Assembly (NCBI GenBank): GCA_044841755.1
Contig: JAXOFM010000001.1
Location: forward strand, 682,001-746,000
DNA: 64,000 nt
Direction of reading: 5' to 3'
Source of the DNA: CAZAPO01 sp044841755
GTDB lineage: Bacteria > Bacteroidota > Bacteroidia > Flavobacteriales > Flavobacteriaceae
The position numbers were made by a program, and so were the translations under genes. Below the pieces are notes generated by a model, which saw nothing but the letters and a program-made list of their open reading frames with translations, had not been told where the DNA came from and made no database searches. Position 1 is the first letter of the stretch, and every line of letters starts with the position of its first letter. Positions 44,942 through 53,355 of this stretch are shown in pieces.

Positions 44942-46326
44942 TGAGTACAAATAAGGATGTTAGATACTCAAGATATTTAAGACCGTTTTTAATACTATTT
45001 GATCTATGTATTATAAACATTCTGGGTTACTATTTTTTCAATTTTAATGAAGAGAACCTCTATTTCTTTTCCTCAGATACTCTAAATAATAAACATCTTC
45101 TGTTTTTAATTTACTCTTCATTATTATGGCTTATTTCTACATATTCTATTAAGTTTTATAATGTATTTAGGTTTACTACTGTATTCAAAATTCTATCACT
45201 TTTATTAAAACAAGCTGTAGTTTTTTATTTAATAGTATTCTCGTTTGTAGGATTGTTTAGAAGTATTAACATTAGGGCTTTTGAAGTACTAGAATATATA
45301 GTTTTTTGTTTTCTCGCAATTGGAGCTATGAAAATAGTGTCCTACTATTTCTTGAGGAAGTATCGACAACTTCTTGACGGAAACAAAAGAAACATAATAA
45401 TTATTGGGAGCAATTCTGCTGCCAAGAATTTGATTGATTTAGTCAATTCTCAAACAAGTTTAGGATATAATCTTCTCTCGGTTTTTGACAATAATGTTGA
45501 TGAATGTCTGGTTTTTATTAGAAAAAATAGAGTAGACGAAATCTATTGCTCAATAGACGAGCTATCTGCACAAGACATTAATAGATTTGTAAAAGAAGCT
45601 AGTTTAAATCAGATAGGAATCAAGTTTTTAACTGAAACGGATAATTTGGCGACAAAAAAACTAAAAACAGAATATTATGGGTATGTTCCAATTTTATCAA
45701 CCCAAGAAAGTGAACTAAATCAAGATATAAATGTTTTTTTAAAGAGAACATTTGATATAGTTTTTTCCCTCTTTGTAATAGTTTTTGTTTTGTCTTGGGT
45801 TTCTATTATCCTATTATTCCTGATTAAAATTGAAAGTCGAGGGTCATTGTTTTATAAGCACAAGAGAAATGGATTAAACTATAAAGAGTTTACTTGTTTT
45901 AAATTTAGAACACTTAAGATCAATACTAGTCTTAAAGGAGAATATGTAAAAAAGAATGACTCAAGAGTGACTAAAATTGGACGTATCCTAAGAAAGTATA
46001 GTATAGATGAGCTACCACAGTTTATAAATGTTTTACGAGGCGATATGTCTGTTGTTGGCCCACGCCCTCATATGCCAGTTTATACTGATAAATATTCAAA
46101 AATTATTGACAGATATAGCTATATATTTAGACATAGTGTTAAACCTGGATTAACTGGGTTGGCACAGGTTAAAGGGTATAGAGGAGAGATTAAATCAGAT
46201 GAAGACATCATTAATAGAATTAAATACGACATTTTTTATATTGAAAACTGGTCATTGATTCTTGATTTGAGAATAATCTTTCAAACGGTTTTCAATATTT
46301 TTAAAGGAGAGGAAAAAGCCTATTAA
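44941..46326 (+). CDS. Exopolysaccharide polyprenyl glycosylphosphotransferase (WbaP/WcaJ type), GTG start
   Basis: The 461-residue protein has four N-terminal helices (about 12-130), a Rossmann-like central domain (IIIIGSNSAAK), a fifth helix (about 265-290) and the bacterial sugar transferase domain: KRTFDIVFS, KFRTLK, LPQFINVLRGDMSVVGPRP and PGLTGLAQVKGYRGE. It transfers a hexose-1-phosphate to undecaprenyl phosphate. This is the second, structurally unrelated initiating enzyme in the locus. Confidence 0.95.
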   Translation: MSTNKDVRYSRYLRPFLILFDLCIINILGYYFFNFNEENLYFFSSDTLNNKHLLFLIYSSLLWLISTYSIKFYNVFRFTTVFKILSLLLKQAVVFYLIVFSFVGLFRSINIRAFEVLEYIVFCFLAIGAMKIVSYYFLRKYRQLLDGNKRNIIIIGSNSAAKNLIDLVNSQTSLGYNLLSVFDNNVDECLVFIRKNRVDEIYCSIDELSAQDINRFVKEASLNQIGIKFLTETDNLATKKLKTEYYGYVPILSTQESELNQDINVFLKRTFDIVFSLFVIVFVLSWVSIILLFLIKIESRGSLFYKHKRNGLNYKEFTCFKFRTLKINTSLKGEYVKKNDSRVTKIGRILRKYSIDELPQFINVLRGDMSVVGPRPHMPVYTDKYSKIIDRYSYIFRHSVKPGLTGLAQVKGYRGEIKSDEDIINRIKYDIFYIENWSLILDLRIIFQTVFNIFKGEEKAY

Positions 46327-47097
46327 ATGGTTTCAATTGTTACACCAGCTTATAATTCTGCCAAATTCATAGAAGATGCTATAGAGTCTGTAATTAATCA
46401 GACATATCAAGAATGGGAGATGATTATAGTAAATGATGGTTCTTTAGACAAAACCCAAAGTATTGTTACGAAATATTTAGAGAATGACAACAGGATAAAG
46501 CTCTTAAATCACATTAAATCTCAAGGAGCAGGAGTTGCAAGAAATAAGGCTATTGCTGAAGCTAAAGGTGACTATATAGCATTTCTAGATGCTGATGATA
46601 AATGGAAACCAGAAAAATTAGAAAAGCAGCTAAGACTTTTAAAAGAAACATGTGCTGTAGTTTGTTTTTCCTCCTATGAACTTATGAATGAAAAAGGTCA
46701 ATCTCTTAACACTATTGTGGAAGCATTAGATAGAGTTTCGTATAAAAAGCAGTTAAAGTGTAATTATATTGGGAACCTCACAGGTATTTATGATGTGAGA
46801 AAACTAGGAAAAGTCTATATGCCCGAAATTCCTAAAAGACAAGACTGGGTGTTATGGCTTAAGGCAATTGAAAAAGGAGGTGATGCAATTGGAATTAAAG
46901 AGTCTTTAGCTTCTTACAGAGTTAGGAAAGATTCAATTTCTTCGAATAAATGGAAACTTATCAAACATAACTTTAATGTTTACAGGAAAGTATTAAAATT
47001 TGGATGGGTAAAATCTATACGATTTATTTTGATATTTCTCTATGAATATTTCTTTGTAAAATCAAAGCAGATAAAAAAGATTAACCCTTCTCAATAA
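46327..47097 (+). CDS. Glycosyltransferase family 2 protein
   Basis: The 256-residue protein starts with the GT-A core: VSIVTPAYNSAKFIEDAI, MIIVNDGSLDKT, and the metal-binding DADDKWKPEK. The donor cannot be told. It begins on the base after the preceding stop and ends with a 17-base convergent overlap with the adenylating enzyme on the other strand, which closes the polysaccharide operon without a terminator that I can see. Confidence 0.94.
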   Translation: MVSIVTPAYNSAKFIEDAIESVINQTYQEWEMIIVNDGSLDKTQSIVTKYLENDNRIKLLNHIKSQGAGVARNKAIAEAKGDYIAFLDADDKWKPEKLEKQLRLLKETCAVVCFSSYELMNEKGQSLNTIVEALDRVSYKKQLKCNYIGNLTGIYDVRKLGKVYMPEIPKRQDWVLWLKAIEKGGDAIGIKESLASYRVRKDSISSNKWKLIKHNFNVYRKVLKFGWVKSIRFILIFLYEYFFVKSKQIKKINPSQ

Positions 47098-48376
47098 AGG
47101 AAGAAAACTGTTTTAATTTTCCTCGTCCGGATCGTTCTATGACTTCTTTTCTAATAAAATTTAGATCGATATTTGTTCCTAAATAGTTAGTGACTGCTAG
47201 CTGAATATCATTTTTTTGATTGTGGTCTAGATTAACTTTTGATACATAATGGATCTCTAATTGATCTATTTTAGTTTGTACAACCTTGATCTCTTTTATA
47301 TCTCCTGAATCTTCCATTACTGACTTTGTCACATAGTATAAGGCTAAACCTGGAGCTTTCCCTCCGTTTGGAAGCGCAACGTAGTCTTCTTTACGCCCTA
47401 TAATCTTTTCAAGAATAGCAACACCATCAACTTCATTAATTGCTCCAATGTCACCAATGTCATATCTAATAAATGGATGTGCTTTGTTGAATAGATCTGT
47501 AATTATGATTCTACCCTCCTCACCGTATGGGAGAACATTATTTTGATCATCTAAGACTTCAACATATAAGTTGACATCATTTAATATCCATTTACCTTTT
47601 TTTTCAAGTGCTATCAAACCAAATTCGGCTGCACCATACTCGCGAGCAATAGGAATTCCAAAAGTTTCAGAAATTAATTGTTTTTCCTCTTTAGAGCACA
47701 TTTCAGAAGTAGGAAAACAAACCATAAGTGACGGACAAATATCTTTAAGAACTATATTCTTTGACTTTAGATTTTGAGCGAATGAAACTATAACAGAAGT
47801 GTATCCAGTAATAAATTCAAACCTCTTTTTTTTGAATATCTGTAGCCAAGAGTTGAAAACCTCTTCAGAAAGATCAAAAACATCAAATCTAAAACGATTA
47901 CTGAAAGCGTCTTTTAAGCGCTCTTTGATTCTAGGTTTTTTTTCGACAGGAATCCCGTAAAATCGAGCTTGTTTTTTACTGTAGACCTTATACCAATTGT
48001 ACCATTCATCAAAAACAGCCCATGTCATAGCATGACTAAATTTGTCTTTAGCAAAATAAAATGGATGTCCGCTAGATCCTGAAGTTTTGTTTACATAGCA
48101 GTTATTCGGCTTATAACCACTGCTTAATCGTTCTTTTAATGGTATTTGAAGGTCTTGCTTTATTAAAATTGGAAGTTCTTCCCAATGAACAGAAGAATTA
48201 ACCAAGCCTTTATAAAAAGGATTATTATCTAGATGAAAAGAAACTATTTCCTTCTTTTTATTTTCAATAAAGTCTCTATGTGAATTAACATCAAATGATT
48301 GAATTTGCTTTACTAAAGTTTTCGCTTTTTTTAGAGGAAACCCATTTAGTTTTAATGAAAAATCAGTGATGTTCAT
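47081..48376 (-). CDS. Phenylacetate-CoA ligase-like adenylating enzyme (PaaK/CapK family)
   Basis: The 431-residue protein has the ATP loop NKTSGSSGHPFYF (about 95-107), the AREYGAAEFGLIA segment, and RYDIGDIGAI in the place of the family ribose-binding Asp region. CapK-like relatives occur in capsule loci and are thought to activate an acid for attachment to sugar. It is the only minus-strand gene of the locus and faces the operon end to end. A carrier protein is not encoded nearby. Confidence 0.88.
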   Translation of the reverse strand: MNITDFSLKLNGFPLKKAKTLVKQIQSFDVNSHRDFIENKKKEIVSFHLDNNPFYKGLVNSSVHWEELPILIKQDLQIPLKERLSSGYKPNNCYVNKTSGSSGHPFYFAKDKFSHAMTWAVFDEWYNWYKVYSKKQARFYGIPVEKKPRIKERLKDAFSNRFRFDVFDLSEEVFNSWLQIFKKKRFEFITGYTSVIVSFAQNLKSKNIVLKDICPSLMVCFPTSEMCSKEEKQLISETFGIPIAREYGAAEFGLIALEKKGKWILNDVNLYVEVLDDQNNVLPYGEEGRIIITDLFNKAHPFIRYDIGDIGAINEVDGVAILEKIIGRKEDYVALPNGGKAPGLALYYVTKSVMEDSGDIKEIKVVQTKIDQLEIHYVSKVNLDHNQKNDIQLAVTNYLGTNIDLNFIRKEVIERSGRGKLKQFSSFIEKG

Positions 48377-48386
48377 AAATATATTT

Positions 48387-48394
48387 TAGCTTTG
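48387..48394 (+). promoter_or_regulatory. -7 box of purD
   Basis: TAGCTTTG matches TAnnTTTG, with a TSS expected near 48400 and a leader of about 55 bases. No clear TTG lies 17-23 bases upstream. It falls in the 78-base region between divergent genes. Confidence 0.55.
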
Positions 48395-48454
48395 CAAAAC
48401 CAAACTTTATCAAGTAAAGATAGAGGTTAAATTTAATAATAGAAAGCAAGTCAA

Positions 48455-49726
48455 ATGAACGTTTTAATACTAGGATCTGGAGGAAGAGAACACACCTTTG
48501 CGTGGAAAATTGCTCAAAGCGATTTATGCGATAATTTATATGTGGCACCAGGAAATTCAGGCACCGCAGAAATTGCAAATAATGTTGAAGTAGAAGTAAA
48601 CGATTTTGAAGCAATTAAGAAGGCTGTTCTTGACAATAACGTAGAAATGGTGGTTGTTGGCCCAGAAGACCCTTTAGTAAACGGAGTTCATGATTTCTTT
48701 TTAAATGATTCAGAGTTAAGCCATGTTAATGTTATTGGTCCACAAGCTGAAGCAGCTCAATTAGAAGGTAGTAAAGAGTTTGCAAAAGAGTTTATGTCTA
48801 GACATAACATTCCAACTGCAGGATATAAGAGTTTTACTAAAGACAGTGTTGAAGAAGGTTATGCTTTTTTGGAGACTTTAAAAGCACCTTATGTTTTGAA
48901 AGCAGATGGGTTGGCAGCTGGTAAAGGAGTTTTAATTTTAAATGACATTAATGAAGCAAAAGCCGAATTAAAACAGATGCTTGTAGATGCCAAATTTGGT
49001 AAGGCTAGTACCAAAGTTGTTATCGAAGAATTTCTTGACGGAATTGAGCTTAGTTGTTTTGTACTGACTGATGGGAAGGACTACAAAATTCTCCCCACTG
49101 CAAAAGATTATAAACGTATTGGTGAAGGAGATACAGGGCTTAATACTGGTGGAATGGGAGCTATTTCACCTGTTCCCTTCGCAGATGACGAGTTTATACA
49201 AAAAATTGAAGACAGCATTGTAAAGCCTACGATTGATGGTCTTCAAAAAGACAATTTACCATACAAAGGTTTTGTTTTCATAGGACTTATTAAAGTCGGG
49301 AATGATCCATTTGTAATTGAGTATAATGTGCGCATGGGAGATCCAGAAACGGAGGTTGTTTTTCCTCGCTTAAAATCTGATTTATTAGAATTGCTGAAAG
49401 CGTGTGGTAATAAAACTCTTGACCAATTTGAAGTATCGATTGAAGAAAGAGCTGCAGTAACTGTAATGTTGGTTTCTGGAGGATATCCTGAAGCTTATGA
49501 AAAAGGAAAAGAGATTACGGGAACAAACGATGTTCATGATTCTATTTTATTTCATGCAGGGGCCAAAAATGAAGGAGGAAAAATTGTTACTTCTGGAGGA
49601 AGAGTTATGGCAGTAACTTCTTATGGAAATGATTACAATGAAGCACTAAAAAAATCCTATCAAAATATAGAAAAACTACATTTCGATAAGATGTATTATC
49701 GTAAAGATCTTGGGTTCGATCTATAA
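48455..49726 (+). CDS. purD: Phosphoribosylamine-glycine ligase
   Basis: PurD joins glycine to phosphoribosylamine in purine synthesis, an ATP-grasp reaction. The 423-residue protein has the GSGGREHT start (8-15), VGPEDPLVNG, LEGSKEFAK, ADGLAAGKGV, and the metal site YNVRMGDPETEVV. Length and order are standard. It is transcribed away from the polysaccharide locus and ends with a six-base convergent overlap with the DUF6341 gene. Confidence 0.97.
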   Translation: MNVLILGSGGREHTFAWKIAQSDLCDNLYVAPGNSGTAEIANNVEVEVNDFEAIKKAVLDNNVEMVVVGPEDPLVNGVHDFFLNDSELSHVNVIGPQAEAAQLEGSKEFAKEFMSRHNIPTAGYKSFTKDSVEEGYAFLETLKAPYVLKADGLAAGKGVLILNDINEAKAELKQMLVDAKFGKASTKVVIEEFLDGIELSCFVLTDGKDYKILPTAKDYKRIGEGDTGLNTGGMGAISPVPFADDEFIQKIEDSIVKPTIDGLQKDNLPYKGFVFIGLIKVGNDPFVIEYNVRMGDPETEVVFPRLKSDLLELLKACGNKTLDQFEVSIEERAAVTVMLVSGGYPEAYEKGKEITGTNDVHDSILFHAGAKNEGGKIVTSGGRVMAVTSYGNDYNEALKKSYQNIEKLHFDKMYYRKDLGFDL

Positions 49727-49948
49727 AAAAGAATGAGAGCTGATGCTCTTATCTTCTTCGTTATTGTCGTTAAACATTTTAAGTTGCTTCATCCAGTAAA
49801 CAAACGCAACTAAACCTATAATTATAAAAATCCAAGACACAGAATTTGCTGCCCACCAATTATCAAGTTCTAGTGCTCTTAATGCATCTAAAGGAAGAAA
49901 CAAAAAGTCAACAAATAAATCCTGAATTGCATAAAAAAAATCTTTCAT
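49721..49948 (-). CDS. Small membrane protein of the DUF6341 type
   Basis: From the ATG at 49948 the product is 75 residues: an amphipathic N-terminal part (MKDFFYAIQDLF), a WWAANSVSW segment followed by one membrane helix (about 40-58) and a polar tail. I associate it with DUF6341, a flavobacterial family found beside DUF6427 and upp genes, as here. The frame extends to 49984 but the -7 box at 49974-49981 excludes that start. Function unknown. Confidence 0.7.
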   Translation of the reverse strand: MKDFFYAIQDLFVDFLFLPLDALRALELDNWWAANSVSWIFIIIGLVAFVYWMKQLKMFNDNNEEDKSISSHSFL

Positions 49949-49973
49949 AAGTAGTGATCTTGTATTGTGCGGA

Positions 49974-49981
49974 CAAAAGTA
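49974..49981 (-). promoter_or_regulatory. -7 box for the DUF6341 gene (minus strand)
   Basis: The minus strand reads TACTTTTG, a perfect TAnnTTTG, placed 25 bases before the ATG at 49948. It decides the start of that small gene. Confidence 0.55.
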
Positions 49982-50063
49982 CATATTTTTTTCGTTTTAA
50001 ATTACCCCAGTTTTAAAAAACAACCTTAATTTAAGGGCATAGATAAGTTTTTAGTTTAAGTTG

Positions 50064-50987
50064 ATGATTGCCAGATTTTTTAATACTTCAAAACCAATCC
50101 ATTCTGTATTAATAGCAGTCTTTTTGCTTTTTGTTTTTTTTGCTTTAAGGGTTGAGGTTATTTTCAATGATTTTAAGTTAAATCAATTGTTTAATGAAAC
50201 ACTTAAGTTTCTTATAGTCATTGGATCGGTTTTCGTTTTAGATTTTTTAGTTCAAAAAAACAAACTCACAAAAAAGAATGGATATGAAATATTAATCTTT
50301 AGTTTGTTGATGGTTACCTTTCCTAAAACACTTTTGAAAACAAACATTTTTGTTGCAAATTTCTTTATTCTACTTGCACTTAGGAGAATTATAAGCCTAC
50401 GATCTAACCTAAGGGTTAAAAAGAAACTATTTGACGCTGCTTTTTGGATTTGCATCGCAGCCTTATTTCATTTCTGGAGTATTATGTTTTTGGTTCTTAT
50501 TGTCGCTGCAATTTTTTTACACTCCATAACTAATGTTAAAAACTGGATTATTCCAATTATTGGAGCAGGAACAGTCGTTCTTTTAGTCATCACTTACTCC
50601 ATAATTATTGAAAATGGTTTTGGAAATCTGAATGATTATATTGAGGGTTTTGGATCTGATTTTTCTCATTATAAATCAAATAACCTTTTATTAGTGCTTG
50701 TCATTCTATCACTACTTAGTTTGTGGTCAATAGGATATTATATTGTACACTTGGGAAACAAGCCTAAATCGTTTCAACCCTCATTTATTTTGGTTTTAAT
50801 TGCTTTTATTTTAGGTTTAGGGATTGTTTTGATTACCCCAAACAAAAACTCGAGTGAATTAATTTTTACGTTTCCTGCACTTACCATAATAATTTCTAAT
50901 TATTTTGAGTCAATTAAAAATAAATGGTTGTCTGAAGGGCTTGTGTTGTTAATGTTGGTACTGCCAGTATTAAACTTAGTGCTGTAA
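50064..50987 (+). CDS. DUF6427 family membrane protein
   Basis: The 307-residue protein is polytopic (about eight to nine helices) with no catalytic motif I can name. It matches what I know as DUF6427 by context: purD, DUF6341, DUF6427, upp. ATG at 50064 is preferred to the TTG three bases earlier. RRIISLRSNLRVKKKLFDA forms a basic cytosolic loop. It ends with a 12-base convergent overlap with upp. Confidence 0.72.
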   Translation: MIARFFNTSKPIHSVLIAVFLLFVFFALRVEVIFNDFKLNQLFNETLKFLIVIGSVFVLDFLVQKNKLTKKNGYEILIFSLLMVTFPKTLLKTNIFVANFFILLALRRIISLRSNLRVKKKLFDAAFWICIAALFHFWSIMFLVLIVAAIFLHSITNVKNWIIPIIGAGTVVLLVITYSIIIENGFGNLNDYIEGFGSDFSHYKSNNLLLVLVILSLLSLWSIGYYIVHLGNKPKSFQPSFILVLIAFILGLGIVLITPNKNSSELIFTFPALTIIISNYFESIKNKWLSEGLVLLMLVLPVLNLVL

Positions 50988-51635
50988 CTTACTTCCGTAG
51001 GCTAGATCGCCCGCATCCCCTAAACCAGGAACAATATATCCTTTGTCATTTAGGCTATCATCAACCGCCGAAATCCATAAATGAGTGTCTTCAGGAAACT
51101 TACTTTGTGCATAATCAACACCTTGTTTTGATCCAATAACGCTTACTACATGCACTTGTTTAGGCAAGCCATATTTAATCAAAGCTTCATAAGTAAGTAC
51201 CAAAGATTGTCCAGTAGCCAACATTGGGTCAACCAGCACAAGCGTTTTGTCTTGCAGATCAGGACAAGCAATATATTCAACAATTATTTCGAAAGCGTCA
51301 GAATTGTCGATATGATGTCGATACGCAGAAATAAAAGCACTATCTGCCTTATCAAAGTAGTTTAGAACACCATTGTGTAAAGGAAGACCAGCCCTTAGTA
51401 TAGAACAGATAACAACATTGTTAGTTACAATATTAATATCGGCTTTTCCCAATGGAGTTTTCACTTCTTGACTACAAAAGTCAAGAGACTTGCTCATTTC
51501 GTAACACAAAATTTCACCAATACGCTCAATATTCTTTCTAAATCGCATACTGTCATTTTGTATTTTAACATCTCGTAATTCAGCAATAAAAGTATTTAAT
51601 ATAGAGTTGTATTGAGAGAGATTATGAACCTGCAT
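50976..51635 (-). CDS. upp: Uracil phosphoribosyltransferase
   Basis: Upp salvages uracil with PRPP to UMP. The 219-residue protein has the PRPP loop VDPMLATGQS (about 135-144) and the C-terminal uracil-binding YIVPGLGDAGDLAYG. The last block reads GDLAYG where E. coli has GDRIFG, a variant I recall in Bacteroidota. Length is close to the usual 208-217. It is convergent with the DUF6427 gene. Confidence 0.93.
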   Translation of the reverse strand: MQVHNLSQYNSILNTFIAELRDVKIQNDSMRFRKNIERIGEILCYEMSKSLDFCSQEVKTPLGKADINIVTNNVVICSILRAGLPLHNGVLNYFDKADSAFISAYRHHIDNSDAFEIIVEYIACPDLQDKTLVLVDPMLATGQSLVLTYEALIKYGLPKQVHVVSVIGSKQGVDYAQSKFPEDTHLWISAVDDSLNDKGYIVPGLGDAGDLAYGSKLQH

Positions 51636-51650
51636 TTTGCCTTATTATAG

Positions 51651-51683
51651 TTGGGTAAAGTTAATTAAATAGGAGTATATTTG
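51651..51683 (+). promoter_or_regulatory. Promoter of the DUF4254/GT9 pair
   Basis: TTG (51651-51653) and TATATTTG (51676-51683) are separated by 22 bases, a good flavobacterial promoter. The TTG codon at 51681 is part of the -7 box, so the gene must start later, at the ATG at 51702. Confidence 0.7.
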
Positions 51684-51701
51684 CAGTCTAAAATTAAACA
51701 G

Positions 51702-52310
51702 ATGTTTTCACAAAAAGCCAATGCGATTTTTCAAGATGCCATCGATACTTATAAAGTACTGAATACTATAGATCAACCTTTTACCAACAAGTATAATAAA
51801 GAGGAAGATCTTATTGGCCATTTATTGTACAGAAAGTGTTGGATTGATACTGTGCAATGGGCTTATGAAGATATTATTAGAGATCCAAATATTGATCCAG
51901 TTGGAGCACTTGCATTAAAAAGAAAAATTGATGCATCAAATCAGGACCGTACTGATACGGTTGAATTCATCGACAGTTATTTTTTAAATAAATACAAGGA
52001 TGTTCAGGTTAAATCTGATGCTAAAGTAAATTCTGAAAGTCCAGCTTGGGCGATAGACCGTCTTTCAATTTTAGCATTAAAGATCTATCACATGCACTTA
52101 GAAACTGTTCGTAGAGATGCTTCACAGGAGCATAAAGATGCATGTCAAAAGAAACTTGATATTCTATTAGAGCAACGTTTAGACCTTTCTACAGCTATTG
52201 ATGATCTGTTAGATGATATTTCTAATGGAGACAAGTACATGAAAGTATATAAGCAGATGAAGATGTATAATGACGACGAGCTTAACCCTGTATTAAGAGG
52301 AGAGAAATAA
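51702..52310 (+). CDS. DUF4254 domain-containing protein
   Basis: The 202-residue product is mostly helical, with NKYNKEEDLIGHLLYRKCW near the N-terminus and the conserved DRLSILALKIYHM in the second half. This fits DUF4254, found in Bacteroidota next to GT9 glycosyltransferases, as here with a 16-base gap. No catalytic residues are evident. A role linked to LPS core or glycan assembly is inferred only from the neighbour. Confidence 0.75.
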   Translation: MFSQKANAIFQDAIDTYKVLNTIDQPFTNKYNKEEDLIGHLLYRKCWIDTVQWAYEDIIRDPNIDPVGALALKRKIDASNQDRTDTVEFIDSYFLNKYKDVQVKSDAKVNSESPAWAIDRLSILALKIYHMHLETVRRDASQEHKDACQKKLDILLEQRLDLSTAIDDLLDDISNGDKYMKVYKQMKMYNDDELNPVLRGEK

Positions 52311-52326
52311 ATGCTCTTTTGACATT

Positions 52327-53355
52327 ATGTCTACTTTTCCAAAGCATATTCTAATAATTCGATTATCTGCAATGGGAGATGTTGCTATGGCGGTTCCAGT
52401 TGTTAGAGAACTAATTAGGCAATACCCAGAAGTAAAGATCACTATTCTTACCAAGTCATTTTTCGCTCCTTTTTTTAGAGAGCTTAAAAATGTTACCATT
52501 TATGAAGCAGACGTAAAAGGAAACCATAAAGGAATATTAGGCCTTTATAAACTATCAAAAGAACTTAAAAAACTTAATATTGATGCGATTGCAGATCTGC
52601 ACAATGTGTTGCGAAGCAATATTCTTAAATTCTTTCTATCTGGTATTAAAATAGTTCAGATTGATAAGGGAAGAAAAGAAAAGAAGGCATTAATTAAAGG
52701 AAAATATTTTGAACAACTTAAAACGACTCGCGAACGTTATGCTGATGTTTTCAGAAGTTCGGGATTCGATTTAGATCTTTCAGCTCCCGAATTTCCTAAG
52801 AAATCAGAACTGAACGTGAAACTTTCTAACCTTGTTGGGAATTCCGATAATTTAATTGGTATTGCACCTTTTGCCGCATTCAATAGTAAAGTTTATCCAT
52901 TAGAATTAATGGAGGAGGTAATTTCAGAGTTGAATAAAGAGCACAAGGTTTTACTCTTTGGAGGCGGTAAAGAGGAAGTTGCAAAATTAGTTGAGATTGA
53001 AAGTAAATACAATAATGTTGTTAATCTTGCAGGAAAGCTAACATTGGAGGAAGAATTGGATGTAATATCTAATCTTTCCGTAATGATCTCAATGGACTCA
53101 GGAAATGGACACATCGCTGCAATGTTGGGTGTTGAGGTTGTTTCACTTTGGGGAGTTACCCACCCTTATGCTGGGTTTTATCCATTTAACCAAAAATCTT
53201 CAAATGCGTTGTTAGCAGATCGAGAAAAATTTCCTCAAATTCCTACTTCAGTGTATGGAAATAAATATCCTGAAGGTTATGAAAAGGCTATAGCTTCTAT
53301 CACTCCAAAACAAGTGGTTGAAAAAATCAATGAGATAATAACGACAACGAATTAA
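52327..53355 (+). CDS. Glycosyltransferase family 9 protein (heptosyltransferase-like)
   Basis: The 342-residue GT-B protein begins ILIIRLSAMGDVAMAVPVV, the GT9 signature, and has ADLHNVLRSN, GIAPFAAFNSK, LFGGGKEE and SMDSGNGHIAAMLGV, where the Asp/Ser-Gly segment binds the nucleotide sugar. GT9 enzymes add heptose or a related sugar to the LPS core. It is paired with DUF4254 and converges with the ferredoxin reductase gene with a four-base overlap. Confidence 0.93.
   Translation: MSTFPKHILIIRLSAMGDVAMAVPVVRELIRQYPEVKITILTKSFFAPFFRELKNVTIYEADVKGNHKGILGLYKLSKELKKLNIDAIADLHNVLRSNILKFFLSGIKIVQIDKGRKEKKALIKGKYFEQLKTTRERYADVFRSSGFDLDLSAPEFPKKSELNVKLSNLVGNSDNLIGIAPFAAFNSKVYPLELMEEVISELNKEHKVLLFGGGKEEVAKLVEIESKYNNVVNLAGKLTLEEELDVISNLSVMISMDSGNGHIAAMLGVEVVSLWGVTHPYAGFYPFNQKSSNALLADREKFPQIPTSVYGNKYPEGYEKAIASITPKQVVEKINEIITTTN

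Noticed and set aside
18808..48376. Genomic island with integrase or attachment sites around the polysaccharide locus
   Set aside because: No recombinase, tRNA or direct repeat is visible at either edge; variable content is better explained by homologous exchange between conserved flanks.
50024..50036. Small palindrome CCTTAA-T-TTAAGG before the DUF6427 gene
   Set aside because: Only six-base AT-rich arms; expected by chance in DNA of this composition, with no T run or promoter relation.
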